Origin: Candidatus Azophilus lithoversatilis
GTDB taxonomy: Bacteria; Pseudomonadota; Gammaproteobacteria; Pseudomonadales; Azotimanducaceae
Direction: 5' to 3'
Length of the DNA stretch: 64,000 bases
NCBI GenBank assembly: GCA_028278675.1
Contig: JAQAJJ010000001.1
Coordinates: 62,001 to 126,000, forward strand
Part shown: positions 19,959 through 29,411 of the stretch, one piece after another
Numbering within the stretch: the stretch's first letter is position 1
How the letters are laid out: every line of letters starts with the position of its first letter
Position numbers and translations under genes: made by a program
The notes under the pieces: generated by a model
The model's database searches: none
What the model was told of the DNA's origin: nothing
The model's input: the letters and a program-made list of their open reading frames with translations, nothing else

Positions 19959-20173
19959 GGCCTGAATGGTTGGCGCTGGAAATTCGCTGGAGGGCAAGTT
20001 TCGCACAGCGCAGCCGCAGCCGCTAGGTGTTCCAAGTGTTTCTGTTTCAAGTGTTTCCAAGTGCTCCTAGCGTTCCGGCCATCTAGCGCCTCTCGCGGAC
20101 AACTTCAGCGCTTCAACGGATCCAATCCTCCAAGCGTTACGAACACTATGGGGCGCGACATCGTCTTAACGGC

Positions 20174-20460
20174 TTTTGTGTGCCGGAACCTGCGTGTGTA
20201 CTAAGTGCAACGACGTAAACAACATCATCGTGATGGCGCTTTTGAGTCGGAATCTGTGTGTGTCCTAAGTGCTTAAGTGCATAAACAACATCATCGTGAT
20301 GGCGCTTTTGAGTCGGAATCTGTGTGTGTCCTAAGTGCAAATTTTTGTGTGCCGGAACCTGCGTGTGCACTAAGTGCAACGACGTAAACAACATCATCGT
20401 GATGGCGCTTTTGAGTCGGAATCTGTGTGTGTCCTAAGTGCAAATTGGTCTGTGTCCCAA
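20174..20460. repeat. Composite B-A-A-B-A repeat array upstream of ffh
   Basis: Unit A (57 bp) occurs at 20216-20272, 20282-20338 and 20385-20441. Unit B (42 bp) occurs at 20174-20215 and 20343-20384, with one T/C difference. Both contain a CGGAAyCTGyGTGTG...CTAAGTGC core, so five related cores stand in tandem. A sixth, partial unit ends TCTGTGTCCCAA at about 20449-20460. It fills the ypjD/ffh divergent intergenic region. Spacers are absent or a few nt long, so it is not a CRISPR. The minus-strand ORF across it merely translates the repeat. Confidence 0.9.
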
Positions 20461-20513
20461 GCGCGATGGCCAATTTCATTGCGTCCACCGATGCGCAGGC
20501 CGAGGTCAGCCCC

Positions 20514-20519
20514 TATAAT
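20514..20519 (+). promoter_or_regulatory. Candidate -10 box of ffh
   Basis: A perfect TATAAT, 30 nt upstream of the ffh ATG. No good -35 at the usual spacing. The repeat array ends about 50 nt upstream. Confidence 0.45.
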
Positions 20520-20549
20520 TCCACTTATCACCGTTCCTCTCATGCCTTT

Positions 20550-21923
20550 ATGTTCGAAAATCTCTCCGATCGATTGAGTGGCGCCCTGAAGGGATTGTCC
20601 GGCAAGGCGCGGCTGACCGAGGACAACGTCGCCGGCGCCATGCGCGAGGTGCGCGCCGCCTTGCTCGAAGCGGATGTCGCTTTGTCCGTGGTTCGGTCGT
20701 TCACCGACAATGTCAGGCAGCGGGCCCTCGGCCAGTCAGTTGTTGCGGCCCTCGATCCGGGTGAAGCGCTGATCAAGATCGTTCACGAAGAACTCGTGGA
20801 GGTGATGGGCCAGGCGAACGATGCGTTGAACCTCGCGACGGTGCCGCCGGCTGTCATCCTCATGGCCGGTCTGCAAGGGGCGGGCAAGACCACGACCGCC
20901 GCTAAGCTCGCGCTGTTTGTGAAGGAGCGGCTTAAGAAGCGTGCGGCTCTGGTCAGCGCCGACGTTTATCGTCCAGCGGCCATTGACCAGCTTGAGGCCC
21001 TGGCCGGTCAAGTGGGCGCTCAGTTCATTGCCTCCAGCGCCTCGGAAACCCCCATCGCCATCGTCGAGCGGGCCTTGGCCGAGGCGCAGAGCAAAGTTTC
21101 CGACGTGCTGATCGTCGATACCGCCGGCCGTTTGGCGGTGGATGCGGCCATGATGGATGAAATCGCGGCTTTGCAGAAGCGCCTCAATCCGATCGAAACG
21201 TTGTTCGTTGTCGATGCAATGACCGGTCAGGACGCGGCGGCGACCGCCAAGGCATTCAATGACGCCCTGGACCTGACCGGCGTGATTCTCGCCAAGGCGG
21301 ATGGTGATGCCCGGGGCGGCGCGGCATTGTCGGTGCGCTTCCTCACGGGCAAGCCGATCAAGTTTCTCGGCATGGGTGAGAAGCCTGATGCTTTGGAACC
21401 CTTCCATCCGGACCGCCTCGCCTCGCGCATTCTCGGCATGGGCGACGTGCTCTCGTTGATCGAGGAAGCGGAGCGCAAGGTCGATCAGCGCAAGGCCGCG
21501 CGCTTGGCCAAGAAGGTCAACCGGCGGCAGAAGTTTGATCTGGCTGATTTTCGAGATCAGTTGGAGAGCATGGCCAGCATGGGCGGTGTTGGGAGCATGT
21601 TGGACAAGCTGCCCGGCATGAACCAGGTGCCGACGTCGGCGCGCGCCCAACTCGACGACGGGCAATTCCGGCGCATGGCGGTGATCATCGACTCCATGAC
21701 CCCCCATGAACGCCGCTTCCCCGATGTCGTCAACAGCTCCCGCAAGCAGCGCATTGCCCGGGGTAGCGGCACCACGGTCATCGACGTCAACCGCATGCTC
21801 AAGCAGCACCGGCAGATGCAGAAGATGATGAAGAAGTTCGGCCGCAAGGGCGGCATGCAGAACATGATGCGCGGCCTTCAGGGCATCAAGGGGGCTCAAC
21901 GTCCGCCGGGCTTGCGACGCTGA
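20550..21923 (+). CDS. ffh: Signal recognition particle GTPase Ffh
   Basis: SRP54 homologue that binds 4.5S RNA and signal sequences and delivers ribosomes to FtsY. At 457 aa it has the N domain (MFENLSDRLSGALKGLSGKA), the G domain with P-loop GLQGAGKTTTAAKLA, DTAGR and an AKADGD-type G4 motif, then a Met-rich M domain ending KFGRKGGMQNMMRGLQGIKG. ATG 20550 gives the standard N-terminus; the longer ORF start runs into the repeat array. The 3' end overlaps the convergent membrane gene by 38 nt. Confidence 0.97.
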   Translation: MFENLSDRLSGALKGLSGKARLTEDNVAGAMREVRAALLEADVALSVVRSFTDNVRQRALGQSVVAALDPGEALIKIVHEELVEVMGQANDALNLATVPPAVILMAGLQGAGKTTTAAKLALFVKERLKKRAALVSADVYRPAAIDQLEALAGQVGAQFIASSASETPIAIVERALAEAQSKVSDVLIVDTAGRLAVDAAMMDEIAALQKRLNPIETLFVVDAMTGQDAAATAKAFNDALDLTGVILAKADGDARGGAALSVRFLTGKPIKFLGMGEKPDALEPFHPDRLASRILGMGDVLSLIEEAERKVDQRKAARLAKKVNRRQKFDLADFRDQLESMASMGGVGSMLDKLPGMNQVPTSARAQLDDGQFRRMAVIIDSMTPHERRFPDVVNSSRKQRIARGSGTTVIDVNRMLKQHRQMQKMMKKFGRKGGMQNMMRGLQGIKGAQRPPGLRR

Positions 21924-23682
21924 TCGACGGCGCCGGCGCCTCGGACGTGCCCCAAGCTGCTGTCAAGCGCGATGTTCGGCTGACACCGAATACGGCTGAA
22001 CCGATGCGCAAGTCCTGCCAAGAAAGCGGCGGCTCAGTTGCGGCGATGGGAGCATCCGCCAACTCGGAGACATCGATCTCGCTGCTGTTGCGTAGTGTCA
22101 ATGGCCAGGAATCCCAGCCGTCTTCGTCCTTTACCCAATAGCTGCCACTGAGCGACTCCCCGTTCGGCAGCCATCGGAGCGCGGCGTAGCCCGGCTCCCC
22201 GTCTTGGGTGAGGTCAATGCGCACGAGCATCCGAGTCCGCAACTCTCTGTAGAGCCGGTCGCGCTCGCCTAGTGCCATGTGAAGGTCATCAGGCACCGGA
22301 AAAGGCTCGGGGCGCAGGATCACGTCGGCCAAGGGATCTTGGCGTTCGCAGAAGTACGCTGTCGTGGCTGCGCAGCTAAGGAGGTCAGAAAGGCGCGCAG
22401 TCAGTGCCGCATCCTGGCCCTTGGAGGCTTCATGAAGCGCCCGCATGGCGGTATGGCCTGGCCGGGCGAGATGATCCCTCACGTAACCGAAGTCGAATTC
22501 GGCCCAGGCGGCCTCGCCAGCGGTGGCGCGACCAAACTGGCTGGCGGTGGATATCTTGCGGAAGTCGAGCAACGGCGAGTTCACCAGCAGCATCAAAACA
22601 CCGATGAGGGCCGCGGCACCAAAGTTGACGTGGCGCAACACGACCATCCAGTCCCGCCAGTACCGGACCACGCCGAAGGCGTAGCCGCCCGAAAACAGCG
22701 CGAACAGCAAGGCGATGGTCAGCGCCCATGAACGCTCGACGGTCCAGCCATATTGATCGATGCGCAGGTAAAGACCGTACAGCGCCAGCGCCGAGATGAT
22801 GGGCAAGATCGCGGTCCCGGTGGCGATGGCGCTGTGAATTGTCGGCGGATAGGGCGACTTCTCTCCGGTCTGGTAGGCGGCGTTCACGAAAAACAGGGCC
22901 AAGGCGTTTAAGGCCATCAGCAACGCCGTGCCATTGCCGGTGCCCCACAGAGGTGCGAGGCCCGTGAACGGCAGCGCAGCCAGGAAGGCCGCGACGACCG
23001 CCAGCACCAAGGGCAGCAACAGCCGCATCAAGCCCTCAAGCAGAGCCGTGATGCCGTCTATGGTGCCGGTCAGGTTGCGAAACACCAGCACGCCGAAGCC
23101 GAAGGCAACCGCGAGCACGGGAAACAGAAACCAATCCTTGGAGAACAGGTCGGTGAAGAACTCGATGCCGATGACGTCGAACAGGGCCGCCCAAAGCCAC
23201 AGCAGCAGGCAGATGGCCAGCGTTTGCGCCGCCGCCAGTCCAGCCACCAGAAAGTTGCGCCATGAGCGGCGAAACAGCGTGCCGTAGTCGAGGGGCGCGC
23301 CCGAGGCGAGAGGCCCCACGAACATCAGCGCCTTGAACCCGGCCACCAACCAAGTGGCAATGGCGACCGCCACGAGGGATTCCACTGGAAAGGCATCGAT
23401 CGGCGACGCCTGCCACCCGACGTAGAGGCCGCAAAGCACCAAGAGGCCGCTCGCCACGCTCGCCAACGCGAAGGCCCGGCGGATGTTGCCAGCCTCCAAT
23501 ATGAACAGCAGCAGGGTCGGCCAACTGAGCGCGAAGGTGAACAGGGCGTAGTTCAAGGTCGGTGTCTGGCTTGGCCAGACGCCCGCTTCCAACGCCCGCC
23601 AAAGACCGAGCAGCATCAGCCCCTGCGCCAAGGAAAGCGCCAGCATGAGTGCGCGCGGAAGTCTGATCACGGCCCCGGTCAT
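21886..23682 (-). CDS. DUF4153-like polytopic membrane protein
   Basis: A 598-aa protein with roughly 10-12 hydrophobic segments over the first 400 residues and a soluble C-terminal third (after LLDFRKISTASQFGRA). The family resembles DUF4153 proteins, large membrane proteins of unknown function (SPYPPTIHSAIATGTAILPIISALALYGLYLRI is characteristic). ATG 23682 has GGAGG 7 nt upstream; the longer ORF start is unsupported. It sits between ffh and rpsP on the opposite strand, breaking a neighbourhood that is otherwise conserved. The 3' end overlaps ffh. Confidence 0.75.
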   Translation of the reverse strand: MTGAVIRLPRALMLALSLAQGLMLLGLWRALEAGVWPSQTPTLNYALFTFALSWPTLLLFILEAGNIRRAFALASVASGLLVLCGLYVGWQASPIDAFPVESLVAVAIATWLVAGFKALMFVGPLASGAPLDYGTLFRRSWRNFLVAGLAAAQTLAICLLLWLWAALFDVIGIEFFTDLFSKDWFLFPVLAVAFGFGVLVFRNLTGTIDGITALLEGLMRLLLPLVLAVVAAFLAALPFTGLAPLWGTGNGTALLMALNALALFFVNAAYQTGEKSPYPPTIHSAIATGTAILPIISALALYGLYLRIDQYGWTVERSWALTIALLFALFSGGYAFGVVRYWRDWMVVLRHVNFGAAALIGVLMLLVNSPLLDFRKISTASQFGRATAGEAAWAEFDFGYVRDHLARPGHTAMRALHEASKGQDAALTARLSDLLSCAATTAYFCERQDPLADVILRPEPFPVPDDLHMALGERDRLYRELRTRMLVRIDLTQDGEPGYAALRWLPNGESLSGSYWVKDEDGWDSWPLTLRNSSEIDVSELADAPIAATEPPLSWQDLRIGSAVFGVSRTSRLTAAWGTSEAPAPSISVASPADVEPP

Positions 23683-23803
23683 GGGCGAACCTCCAACTAA
23701 TCGGTGCGCCATCAAATGCCAATGCTTGACCGATTGCAAGGCGAAAGCGCCGGCGGCCCCGAGTGGCGACGATTGAGCAGTTTCAATGTCGCATCCGCTC
23801 CAT

Positions 23804-23809
23804 TAGAAT
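23804..23809 (+). promoter_or_regulatory. Candidate -10 box of the rpsP operon
   Basis: TAGAAT (5/6), 32 nt before the rpsP ATG, followed by a GC-rich discriminator as at many ribosomal promoters. The -35 (TTTCAA at 17 nt) is weak. Confidence 0.35.
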
Positions 23810-23840
23810 GCGCCCCCTTTCCATCTAGGGGCTGCAAGGC

Positions 23841-24224
23841 ATGGTGACGATTCGCTTAGCGCGGCATGGCGCCAAGAAGAATCCCTTCTACCACATCACG
23901 GTGGCGGACCGTCGCGCCAACCGCGATGGGCGCTTCATTGAGCGGGTGGGTTTCTTCAATCCCTTGGCTCGGGGCCGAGACGAGACGTTGCGGGTTAATC
24001 TTGAACGGGTCGATCATTGGCTTGCGGAAGGGGCCCAACCGTCGGACCGGGTGCGGCAGCTCATCAAGCAGGCGCGCAAGGAAGCGGCGGCACTGGCCGA
24101 GGCACCCCCGGTCGCTGCCCAAGAGGCTCCGGTGGATGAAGCCGCCAGGGATGAAGCGGCGGTCGAGGAGAGCGTGGCTGAGGAAGCGGCTGCGAGTCAA
24201 TCCACCGAGGCCAGCGAAGCCTGA
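23841..24224 (+). CDS. rpsP: Ribosomal protein bS16
   Basis: 30S subunit protein. The first 80 residues are a standard bS16 ([41 protein letters not shown]). The total of 127 aa exceeds the usual 80-90 because of an Ala/Glu-rich acidic tail ([21 protein letters not shown]...). First gene of rpsP-rimM-trmD-rplS, with rimM beginning 20 nt on. Confidence 0.97.
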   Translation: MVTIRLARHGAKKNPFYHITVADRRANRDGRFIERVGFFNPLARGRDETLRVNLERVDHWLAEGAQPSDRVRQLIKQARKEAAALAEAPPVAAQEAPVDEAARDEAAVEESVAEEAAASQSTEASEA

Positions 24225-24244
24225 CCGACCGGCAGAGCGACAGT

Positions 24245-24763
24245 ATGGTGACCGTCGGTCAAGTCGGCGGTGCTTATGGCGTTCGCGGTTGGGTGCGCAT
24301 CGCCTCCTTCACTGATCCACCGTCCAATTTGCTTGACTATCAGCCTTGGCACTTGCGCTTGGAGCGGGCGGATAGTGGGCAATCCGGATGGCAGCTCTGC
24401 CCGGCGGAGGCTGTCCGGCCGCACCGCGGTGGCTTTGTCGCCCGATTTCCGCAGGTCGTTGACCGCGATGCGGCACTGCGCATCTCAGGAGCGGAAATCG
24501 CCGTACCCCAAACCTGCCTACCTGCTCCGGGGGAAGGCGAATTCTATTGGCGCGAACTCATCGGGCTTCGGGTGGTGGACCAAAACGGGATGGATTTGGG
24601 CGTGGTGGAGCGGCTGCTGCCGACCGGCGTTCACGATGTCCTGGCCATTCAGGGTGGCGGGGATGGCGGTGCGGAGGTGTTGATTCCCTTTGTGGGCGCC
24701 CATGTGAGTGAGGTTCGCATCCAGGATGGCGTCATCCATGTCGATTGGGAGGCGCCGGAGTGA
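24245..24763 (+). CDS. rimM: 16S rRNA processing protein RimM
   Basis: Assists maturation of the 30S head by binding uS19. At 172 aa it has an N-terminal RimM beta-barrel (VTVGQVGGAYGVRGWVRIASFTD) and a C-terminal PRC-like barrel (EFYWRELIGLRVVDQNGMDLGVV...VLIPFVGAHV). The stop overlaps the trmD start (GTGA). Confidence 0.96.
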   Translation: MVTVGQVGGAYGVRGWVRIASFTDPPSNLLDYQPWHLRLERADSGQSGWQLCPAEAVRPHRGGFVARFPQVVDRDAALRISGAEIAVPQTCLPAPGEGEFYWRELIGLRVVDQNGMDLGVVERLLPTGVHDVLAIQGGGDGGAEVLIPFVGAHVSEVRIQDGVIHVDWEAPE

Positions 24764-25548
24764 ATTTGTGGGTTGGCTTGGTCTCCCTATTCCCGGAGAT
24801 GGCTACGGCGATTGCCTCGGCAGGCATCCTCGGCCGGGCCATTCAACGCGACGAGATGGGTTTTGAGGTGTTCAATCCCCGCAATCACGCCGTGGACCGA
24901 CGGCGCACGGTCGATGATCGCCCCTACGGCGGCGGTCCCGGCATGGTCATGATGGCGGAGCCACTGCTCGGCGCGATTGGCGAGGCCCGTCAGCGGGCCC
25001 CATCGCCGCCTCGGGTGATCTATCTGTCACCCCAGGGTGCCAAGCTCGACCAGTCACATGTGGAGCGCCTTTCACAGTTGCCCAGCTTGGTGCTCATTGC
25101 CGGTCGTTATGAAGGCATCGACGAGCGGGTCATCGAGTCGGCGGTGGACGAGGAGTTGTCCATCGGCGACTACATTTTGAGCGGCGGCGAACTGCCCGCC
25201 ATGGTGCTGGTCGACGCCCTATGCCGGCTGCTGCCCGGCGCGCTGAACAATGAGGAATCGATCCAAACCGAATCTCTGCTTGATGGTTTGCTCGAATACC
25301 CGCAATATACGCGCCCGGAGCAGGTTGGGCCGCTCAAGGTGCCGGCGGTGCTGCTCGGCGGTGACCATGGCGCCATTCGTGGCTGGCGGCGAGCAGAGGC
25401 CCTGCTGCGCACTTGGCTGCGACGCCCCGACTTGCTGGCCTCAAGAGCGCTTTCGGATGCCGACTCTGCCTTGCTTCAAGCAGGCCTGCGGCGGCAGTCG
25501 CATGCGGGATCACGATGGCCGGACGGCGGTGGCAATGAAGGAGAATGA
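24760..25548 (+). CDS. trmD: tRNA (guanine-37-N1)-methyltransferase
   Basis: SPOUT-family enzyme methylating G37 with SAM to prevent +1 frameshifting. At 262 aa it starts [14 protein letters not shown] and shows [14 protein letters not shown], the trefoil-knot motifs [12 protein letters not shown] and [20 protein letters not shown], and the C-terminal tRNA-binding domain. GTG 24760 overlaps the rimM stop and has GGAGG upstream; the TTG at 24745 in the track is rejected. Its stop overlaps the region upstream of rplS. Confidence 0.97.
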   Translation: MNLWVGLVSLFPEMATAIASAGILGRAIQRDEMGFEVFNPRNHAVDRRRTVDDRPYGGGPGMVMMAEPLLGAIGEARQRAPSPPRVIYLSPQGAKLDQSHVERLSQLPSLVLIAGRYEGIDERVIESAVDEELSIGDYILSGGELPAMVLVDALCRLLPGALNNEESIQTESLLDGLLEYPQYTRPEQVGPLKVPAVLLGGDHGAIRGWRRAEALLRTWLRRPDLLASRALSDADSALLQAGLRRQSHAGSRWPDGGGNEGE

Positions 25549-25550
25549 CA

Positions 25551-25901
25551 ATGCGCAGGAACAAAGTGCTTGAAGGCTTGGAAAACGAACAACTGAAGAC
25601 TGACCTGCCCGAGTTCGCCCCGGGCGATACCGTGACGGTGCAGGTCAAGGTGCGCGAGGGCAGCCGGGAACGGCTGCAGGCCTTCGAGGGCGTGGTGATC
25701 GGCAAGCGCAACCGCGGCCTGAATTCCGCCTTCACCGTGCGCAAGATGTCCCACGGGGTGGGCGTGGAGCGCACTTTCCAAACCCATAGCCCGCTGATCG
25801 CTTCGATCACCGTGAAGCGGCGCGGCGATGTGCGCAAGGCCAAGCTCTACTACCTGCGGCAGCGCTCTGGCCGGGCGGCCCGCATCAAGGAAAAGGTATA
25901 G
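25551..25901 (+). CDS. rplS: Ribosomal protein bL19
   Basis: 50S protein at the subunit interface. It is 116 aa from ATG 25551, for which AAGGAG is well spaced; the ATG at 25545 is too close to it. Family motifs: [74 protein letters not shown]. Last gene of the rpsP operon. Confidence 0.97.
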   Translation: MRRNKVLEGLENEQLKTDLPEFAPGDTVTVQVKVREGSRERLQAFEGVVIGKRNRGLNSAFTVRKMSHGVGVERTFQTHSPLIASITVKRRGDVRKAKLYYLRQRSGRAARIKEKV

Positions 25902-25949
25902 GTTCCGCAGAGTTTCGCTCAATGCCAAGGTAACGTCGGGGGGTACGCC

Positions 25950-26822
25950 TTGAGCCCCGTCATAGAGCAGTATCTTGAGGAAATCTGGCTGGCGAAGGGA
26001 TTGAGTGAAAACACCCTAGCCGCCTATCGGCGAGATCTTGATGCCTTGGAGTCGAGCTTGGGCAAAGCAGTGCTCGACGCTACCGCTGCTGACCTATTGG
26101 CGGTCATGGCCAGCCGCTACGACCAAGGCTACCGGGCCTCAAGTTCAGCCCGCTGGCTGTCCTGCATCAAGGGTTTTTACCGCCATAACCTTGAAATAGG
26201 CCGCATCCCGACTGACCCCGCCGCTCATTTGGAGCATCCCAAGCTGGGACGGCCGTTGCCGTCATCGCTCGACGAGGCGCAAGTCGAGGAACTGCTGCGG
26301 GCCCCGGACGCCTGCACCGCAGTCGGCTTGCGCGACCGCGCCATGCTGGAACTGCTTTACGCCACGGGGCTGCGCGTCTCCGAACTCGTAAGCCTGCAGG
26401 TCGAGTCGCTCAACTTGCGCCAAGGGGTGATCCGGGTGACAGGCAAGGGCGGCAAGGAGCGCTTGGTGCCGGTTGGCCAGGAGGCGCTGGCCTGGGTGGC
26501 GCGGTTCGTTCTGGAGGGACGCACGAACTTGGGCGGGGAGGGCACCAAGGCGCTGTTTCCAAGCAACCGCGGCCGCGTCATGACCCGGCAGACCTTCTGG
26601 CACGCCGTAAAGCGTTATGCGGCGGCCGCTGGCATCGAGCAAAACCTGTCGCCGCACGGTTTGCGCCACGCTTTTGCCACCCATCTGCTGAATCACGGCG
26701 CGGATTTGCGGGCGGTGCAGATGATGCTGGGCCACGCTGACCTTTCCACGACCCAGATCTACACCCACGTCGCCCAGGCGCGGCTCAAGTCCCTGCACCA
26801 AGCCCACCACCCCCGGGGTTAG
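25950..26822 (+). CDS. xerD: Site-specific tyrosine recombinase XerD
   Basis: With XerC resolves chromosome dimers at dif. At 290 aa it has an N-terminal SAM-like core-binding domain (YLEEIWLAKGLSENTLAAYRRDLDAL) and a catalytic domain with Arg in ATGLRVSELVSL, Lys in GKGGKERLVPV, HGLRHAFATHLL, LGHADLSTTQIYTHV (nucleophile Tyr). The start is TTG 25950. The match to XerD and its position after rplS argue for the chromosomal gene, not a phage integrase. Confidence 0.93.
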   Translation: MSPVIEQYLEEIWLAKGLSENTLAAYRRDLDALESSLGKAVLDATAADLLAVMASRYDQGYRASSSARWLSCIKGFYRHNLEIGRIPTDPAAHLEHPKLGRPLPSSLDEAQVEELLRAPDACTAVGLRDRAMLELLYATGLRVSELVSLQVESLNLRQGVIRVTGKGGKERLVPVGQEALAWVARFVLEGRTNLGGEGTKALFPSNRGRVMTRQTFWHAVKRYAAAAGIEQNLSPHGLRHAFATHLLNHGADLRAVQMMLGHADLSTTQIYTHVAQARLKSLHQAHHPRG

Positions 26823-26888
26823 CCGGTCTGGCGATCAGTGATGTTCGGGGTCAGAAAGAGGCGGGACTGTCCGACACGCCTTGGGCGC

Positions 26889-26924
26889 CGAGTTGCGCAG
26901 CAACTCGAACGCTTCGCCGAAGCG
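26889..26924. repeat. Paired hairpins (CGAGTTGC-GCA-GCAACTCG, then CGCTTC-GCC-GAAGCG)
   Basis: An 8-bp stem with a 3-nt loop (26889-26907), followed 2 nt later by a 6-bp stem (26910-26924). The first hairpin shares the AGTTGC-nnn-GCAACT core with hairpins at 32452 and 34390. No U-run follows. REP-like candidate. Confidence 0.6.
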
Positions 26925-27000
26925 CCGTAATGACAGGTTGAGTAGCTGGGGCGGCGCTCGCAGAACAAAGCTCCGCCCCCAAACGCGGAAAATGCCCGTC

Positions 27001-27109
27001 CCTGGCCGCGGAGTTTCGCGCCGGCGAGCGGTCAACCGAACCCTCGGCCCGCTGTTCCCGGCCGCGGGGCTTCGCGCTGGCGAAACTCCAACCGAACCCC
27101 CGGCCCGCT
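27001..27109. repeat. Two imperfect 53-bp direct repeats
   Basis: 27001-27053 and 27057-27109 match at about 43 of 53 positions and share CCGAACCCyCGGCCCGCT ends. They lie in the roughly 400-bp xerD-fmdB gap, which has no recognisable gene; the ORFs on both strands there show no family features. Confidence 0.7.
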
Positions 27110-27123
27110 AGGGCCGAGGGTTC

Positions 27124-27144
27124 GCCTGCGCCGCAGGCCGTTTT
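27124..27144 (+). terminator. Hairpin GCCTGC-GCC-GCAGGC followed by CGTTTT
   Basis: A 6-bp GC-rich stem with 3-nt loop and a short T-run: a Rho-independent terminator candidate between xerD and fmdB. A TATCAT -10-like hexamer follows at 27149-27154. Confidence 0.45.
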
Positions 27145-27156
27145 CCACTATCATGC

Positions 27157-27197
27157 GCGCCCCAAGCGCCTCGGCGCCATCCCAAGTGTTGGGGCGC
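27157..27197 (+). promoter_or_regulatory. Long hairpin in the fmdB-aspS 5' leader
   Basis: GCGCCCCAA and TTGGGGCGC form a perfect 9-bp stem enclosing 23 nt that can fold again. TTTCCC follows. It ends 30 nt before the fmdB ATG. It could be an attenuator-like terminator or another REP-like palindrome; the function is not known. Confidence 0.4.
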
Positions 27198-27227
27198 TTT
27201 CCCTGCAAACGGTTTTGAGGAACATCG

Positions 27228-27623
27228 ATGCCCATCTACGAGTATCGCTGCGGAAACTGCGGCCATGAGATGGAGGCCATTCAGAAGATCAGCGAGGCGC
27301 CCCTAGTAGACTGCCCGCGGTGCGAGGCCGCTCGATTGAGAAAGAAGATCTCCCCGGTGGCTTTTCGCCTGAAGGGCAGTGGGTGGTATGAAACGGACTT
27401 CAAGTCCGGACAGCAAAGAAACCTGGTCGGCGCCGACGACGGGTCTGGCAAGGACCAGCCCAGCGCCGATAGCGGCGAGGCTGCTGCTTCCTCCTCCAGC
27501 GATGGCGGGAGCGACGCCGGCAAGGACGCCAAGAAGAACGCCAAAACGACTGAGACGGCGGCCAGCAACGGCAGCGGCAGTGGCAGCGCGGCCAAGGCGG
27601 CTTCGGCCGCGGCCTCGGAATAG
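27228..27623 (+). CDS. FmdB-family zinc-ribbon protein
   Basis: A 131-aa protein. The N-terminal MPIYEYRCGNCGHEMEAIQKIS and DCPRCEA form a Cys4 zinc ribbon of the FmdB/CxxC_CxxC_SSSS family (putative regulatory protein). A KSVAFRLKGSGWYETD-like stretch follows, then a 70-residue Ser/Ala/Gly/Asp/Lys low-complexity tail. It is followed 9 nt later by aspS, the usual neighbour in gammaproteobacteria. The function is unestablished. Confidence 0.88.
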   Translation: MPIYEYRCGNCGHEMEAIQKISEAPLVDCPRCEAARLRKKISPVAFRLKGSGWYETDFKSGQQRNLVGADDGSGKDQPSADSGEAAASSSSDGGSDAGKDAKKNAKTTETAASNGSGSGSAAKAASAAASE

Positions 27624-27632
27624 GCGGGTCCC

Positions 27633-29408
27633 ATGCGCAGCTACCCCTGTGGAGTGCTCAATAGCGCCCACATCGGCGAGACCGTGGTCCTGGCCGGCTG
27701 GGTGCATCGGCGGCGCGACCACGGTGGCGTCATCTTTCTGGACGTGCGCGACCGCACTGGCATCGTACAAGTGGTTTACGACCCGGATGCCGAAGAGAGC
27801 TTTCAGGCGGCCGACCGGGTGCGCAGCGAATACGTGCTGCAAATGACCGGCCGGGTTCGCCGCCGCCAAGCCGGCGCCGAAAATCCCAACATGGCCACCG
27901 GTGAGATCGAAGTGCTCGGCGCGGGACTTGAAGTGCTCAACCCGTCGGCGACGCCGCCGTTTGGTCTTGATGAGCACTCCGACGCCGGTGAGGATGTGCG
28001 GCTGCGCTACCGCTATCTCGATCTGCGCCGCCCGGAGATGCAGGAGCGCTTAAGGATTCGGGCCCGGGCCGCGAGCGCGGTGCGCGGCTACTTGGAGGAG
28101 CAGGGGTATTGGGAGATCGAGACGCCGACCTTAAGCCGCCCCACGCCGGAGGGCGCACGCGACTACCTAGTGCCCAGCCGCACCCATCCCGGCCACTTCT
28201 TCGCCCTCCCCCAGTCGCCGCAAATCTACAAGCAGTTGCTGATGATGTCCGGGATGGACCGCTACTACCAGATCGCCCGTTGCTACCGGGACGAAGATCT
28301 GCGCCATGATCGGCAGCCGGAGTTCACGCAGATCGACATCGAGGCCTCCTTCGTCAGCGAGCAGGACGTCATGGACCTTGCTGAGGGCATGATTAAACGG
28401 TTGTTTCGGGCAGTGAAAGGCGTTGAGCTCGGCGATTTTCCGGTGTTGACCTTCGATGAGGCCATGGGCCGCTACGGCAGCGACAAGCCGGACCTGCGCA
28501 ACCCACTCGAACTCACCGACATCGGCGATCTCATGGCCGCAGTCGAGTTCAAGGTCTTTAGGGGACCGGCCCAAGATCCCCAAGGCCGGGTGGTGGCCCT
28601 GAAAGCCCCCGGCGACAGCCTCTCGCGCAAGGCCATCGACGACCTTACCAGCTTTGTAGGCCGCTATGGGGCCAAGGGACTGGCCTACATCAAGGTCAAT
28701 GAACTCGACGCCGGGACGGCGGGCCTGCAGTCGCCAATCCTCAAGTTCCTGCCGGACGGCATCGTGCGCCAAGTATTGGAGCGGTGCGCTGCCGTCAATG
28801 GTGACATCGTCTTTTTCGGTGCGGGGCCGGCCAGCGTGGTCAACGACTCCATGGGTGCCCTGCGGGTTGAGTTGGGCCGTCTGCTCGGCCTGACCGGCGA
28901 AGGGTTCGCGCCCCTGTGGGTGGTTGGCTGGCCGTTGTTCGAGGCCACCGCGGACGGCGGAATTGACGCCGTGCACCATCAGTTCACCCGGCCCACGTGC
29001 AACATCGAGGAACTGCTGGCCGCGCCCCTGAGGGCCCGCGCCGCTGCGTACGACTTGGTGCTCAACGGCTATGAAGTGGGTGGCGGCTCCCTGCGGATTC
29101 ATACTGAGGCGATGCAGAAGGCGGTGTTCGAGGCGATGGGCATCGCCCGGGAAGGTGCCGTCAAGTTCGGCTTCCTGCTCGATGCGCTGCGTTACGGCTG
29201 CCCGCCGCACGGTGGCATCGCCCTGGGCTTCGACCGCTTGGTCATGCTGTTGGCCGATGCGGCAGCCATCCGCGACGTGATCGCCTTTCCCAAAACCCAG
29301 TCAGCAGCCTGCCTGATGATGGCCGCGCCCGGCGAAGCCGACGAGCGCCAACTGCGCGAACTGCACATTCGCCTGCATGGAAAGGCGGGAGACAAGGCAA
29401 CGGGTTAG
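27633..29408 (+). CDS. aspS: Aspartyl-tRNA synthetase
   Basis: Class IIb synthetase charging tRNA-Asp. At 591 aa it is of bacterial type, with an N-terminal OB fold ([26 protein letters not shown]), motif 2 ([26 protein letters not shown]), a GAD insertion (about residues 285-415) and motif 3 ([14 protein letters not shown]). Whether it also charges tRNA-Asn cannot be told here. The yebC-like gene follows after 3 nt. Confidence 0.97.
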   Translation: MRSYPCGVLNSAHIGETVVLAGWVHRRRDHGGVIFLDVRDRTGIVQVVYDPDAEESFQAADRVRSEYVLQMTGRVRRRQAGAENPNMATGEIEVLGAGLEVLNPSATPPFGLDEHSDAGEDVRLRYRYLDLRRPEMQERLRIRARAASAVRGYLEEQGYWEIETPTLSRPTPEGARDYLVPSRTHPGHFFALPQSPQIYKQLLMMSGMDRYYQIARCYRDEDLRHDRQPEFTQIDIEASFVSEQDVMDLAEGMIKRLFRAVKGVELGDFPVLTFDEAMGRYGSDKPDLRNPLELTDIGDLMAAVEFKVFRGPAQDPQGRVVALKAPGDSLSRKAIDDLTSFVGRYGAKGLAYIKVNELDAGTAGLQSPILKFLPDGIVRQVLERCAAVNGDIVFFGAGPASVVNDSMGALRVELGRLLGLTGEGFAPLWVVGWPLFEATADGGIDAVHHQFTRPTCNIEELLAAPLRARAAAYDLVLNGYEVGGGSLRIHTEAMQKAVFEAMGIAREGAVKFGFLLDALRYGCPPHGGIALGFDRLVMLLADAAAIRDVIAFPKTQSAACLMMAAPGEADERQLRELHIRLHGKAGDKATG

Positions 29409-29411
29409 CAA

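Noticed and set aside
20146-20397. Minus-strand ORF with repeated HTQIPTQKRHHDD
   Set aside because: It is only the translation of the intergenic repeat array; no ribosome site or family resemblance.
20174-20460. CRISPR array
   Set aside because: Units are 57 and 42 bp, nearly contiguous, without variable spacers, and no cas gene is present.
25950-26822. XerD as a phage or island integrase
   Set aside because: Position after the rpsP operon and full XerD motifs fit the chromosomal recombinase; no att sites or phage genes nearby.
26835-27111. Small genes in the xerD-fmdB gap (66 and 76 aa ORFs)
   Set aside because: They span palindromes and direct repeats, have no ribosome site and match no family I know.
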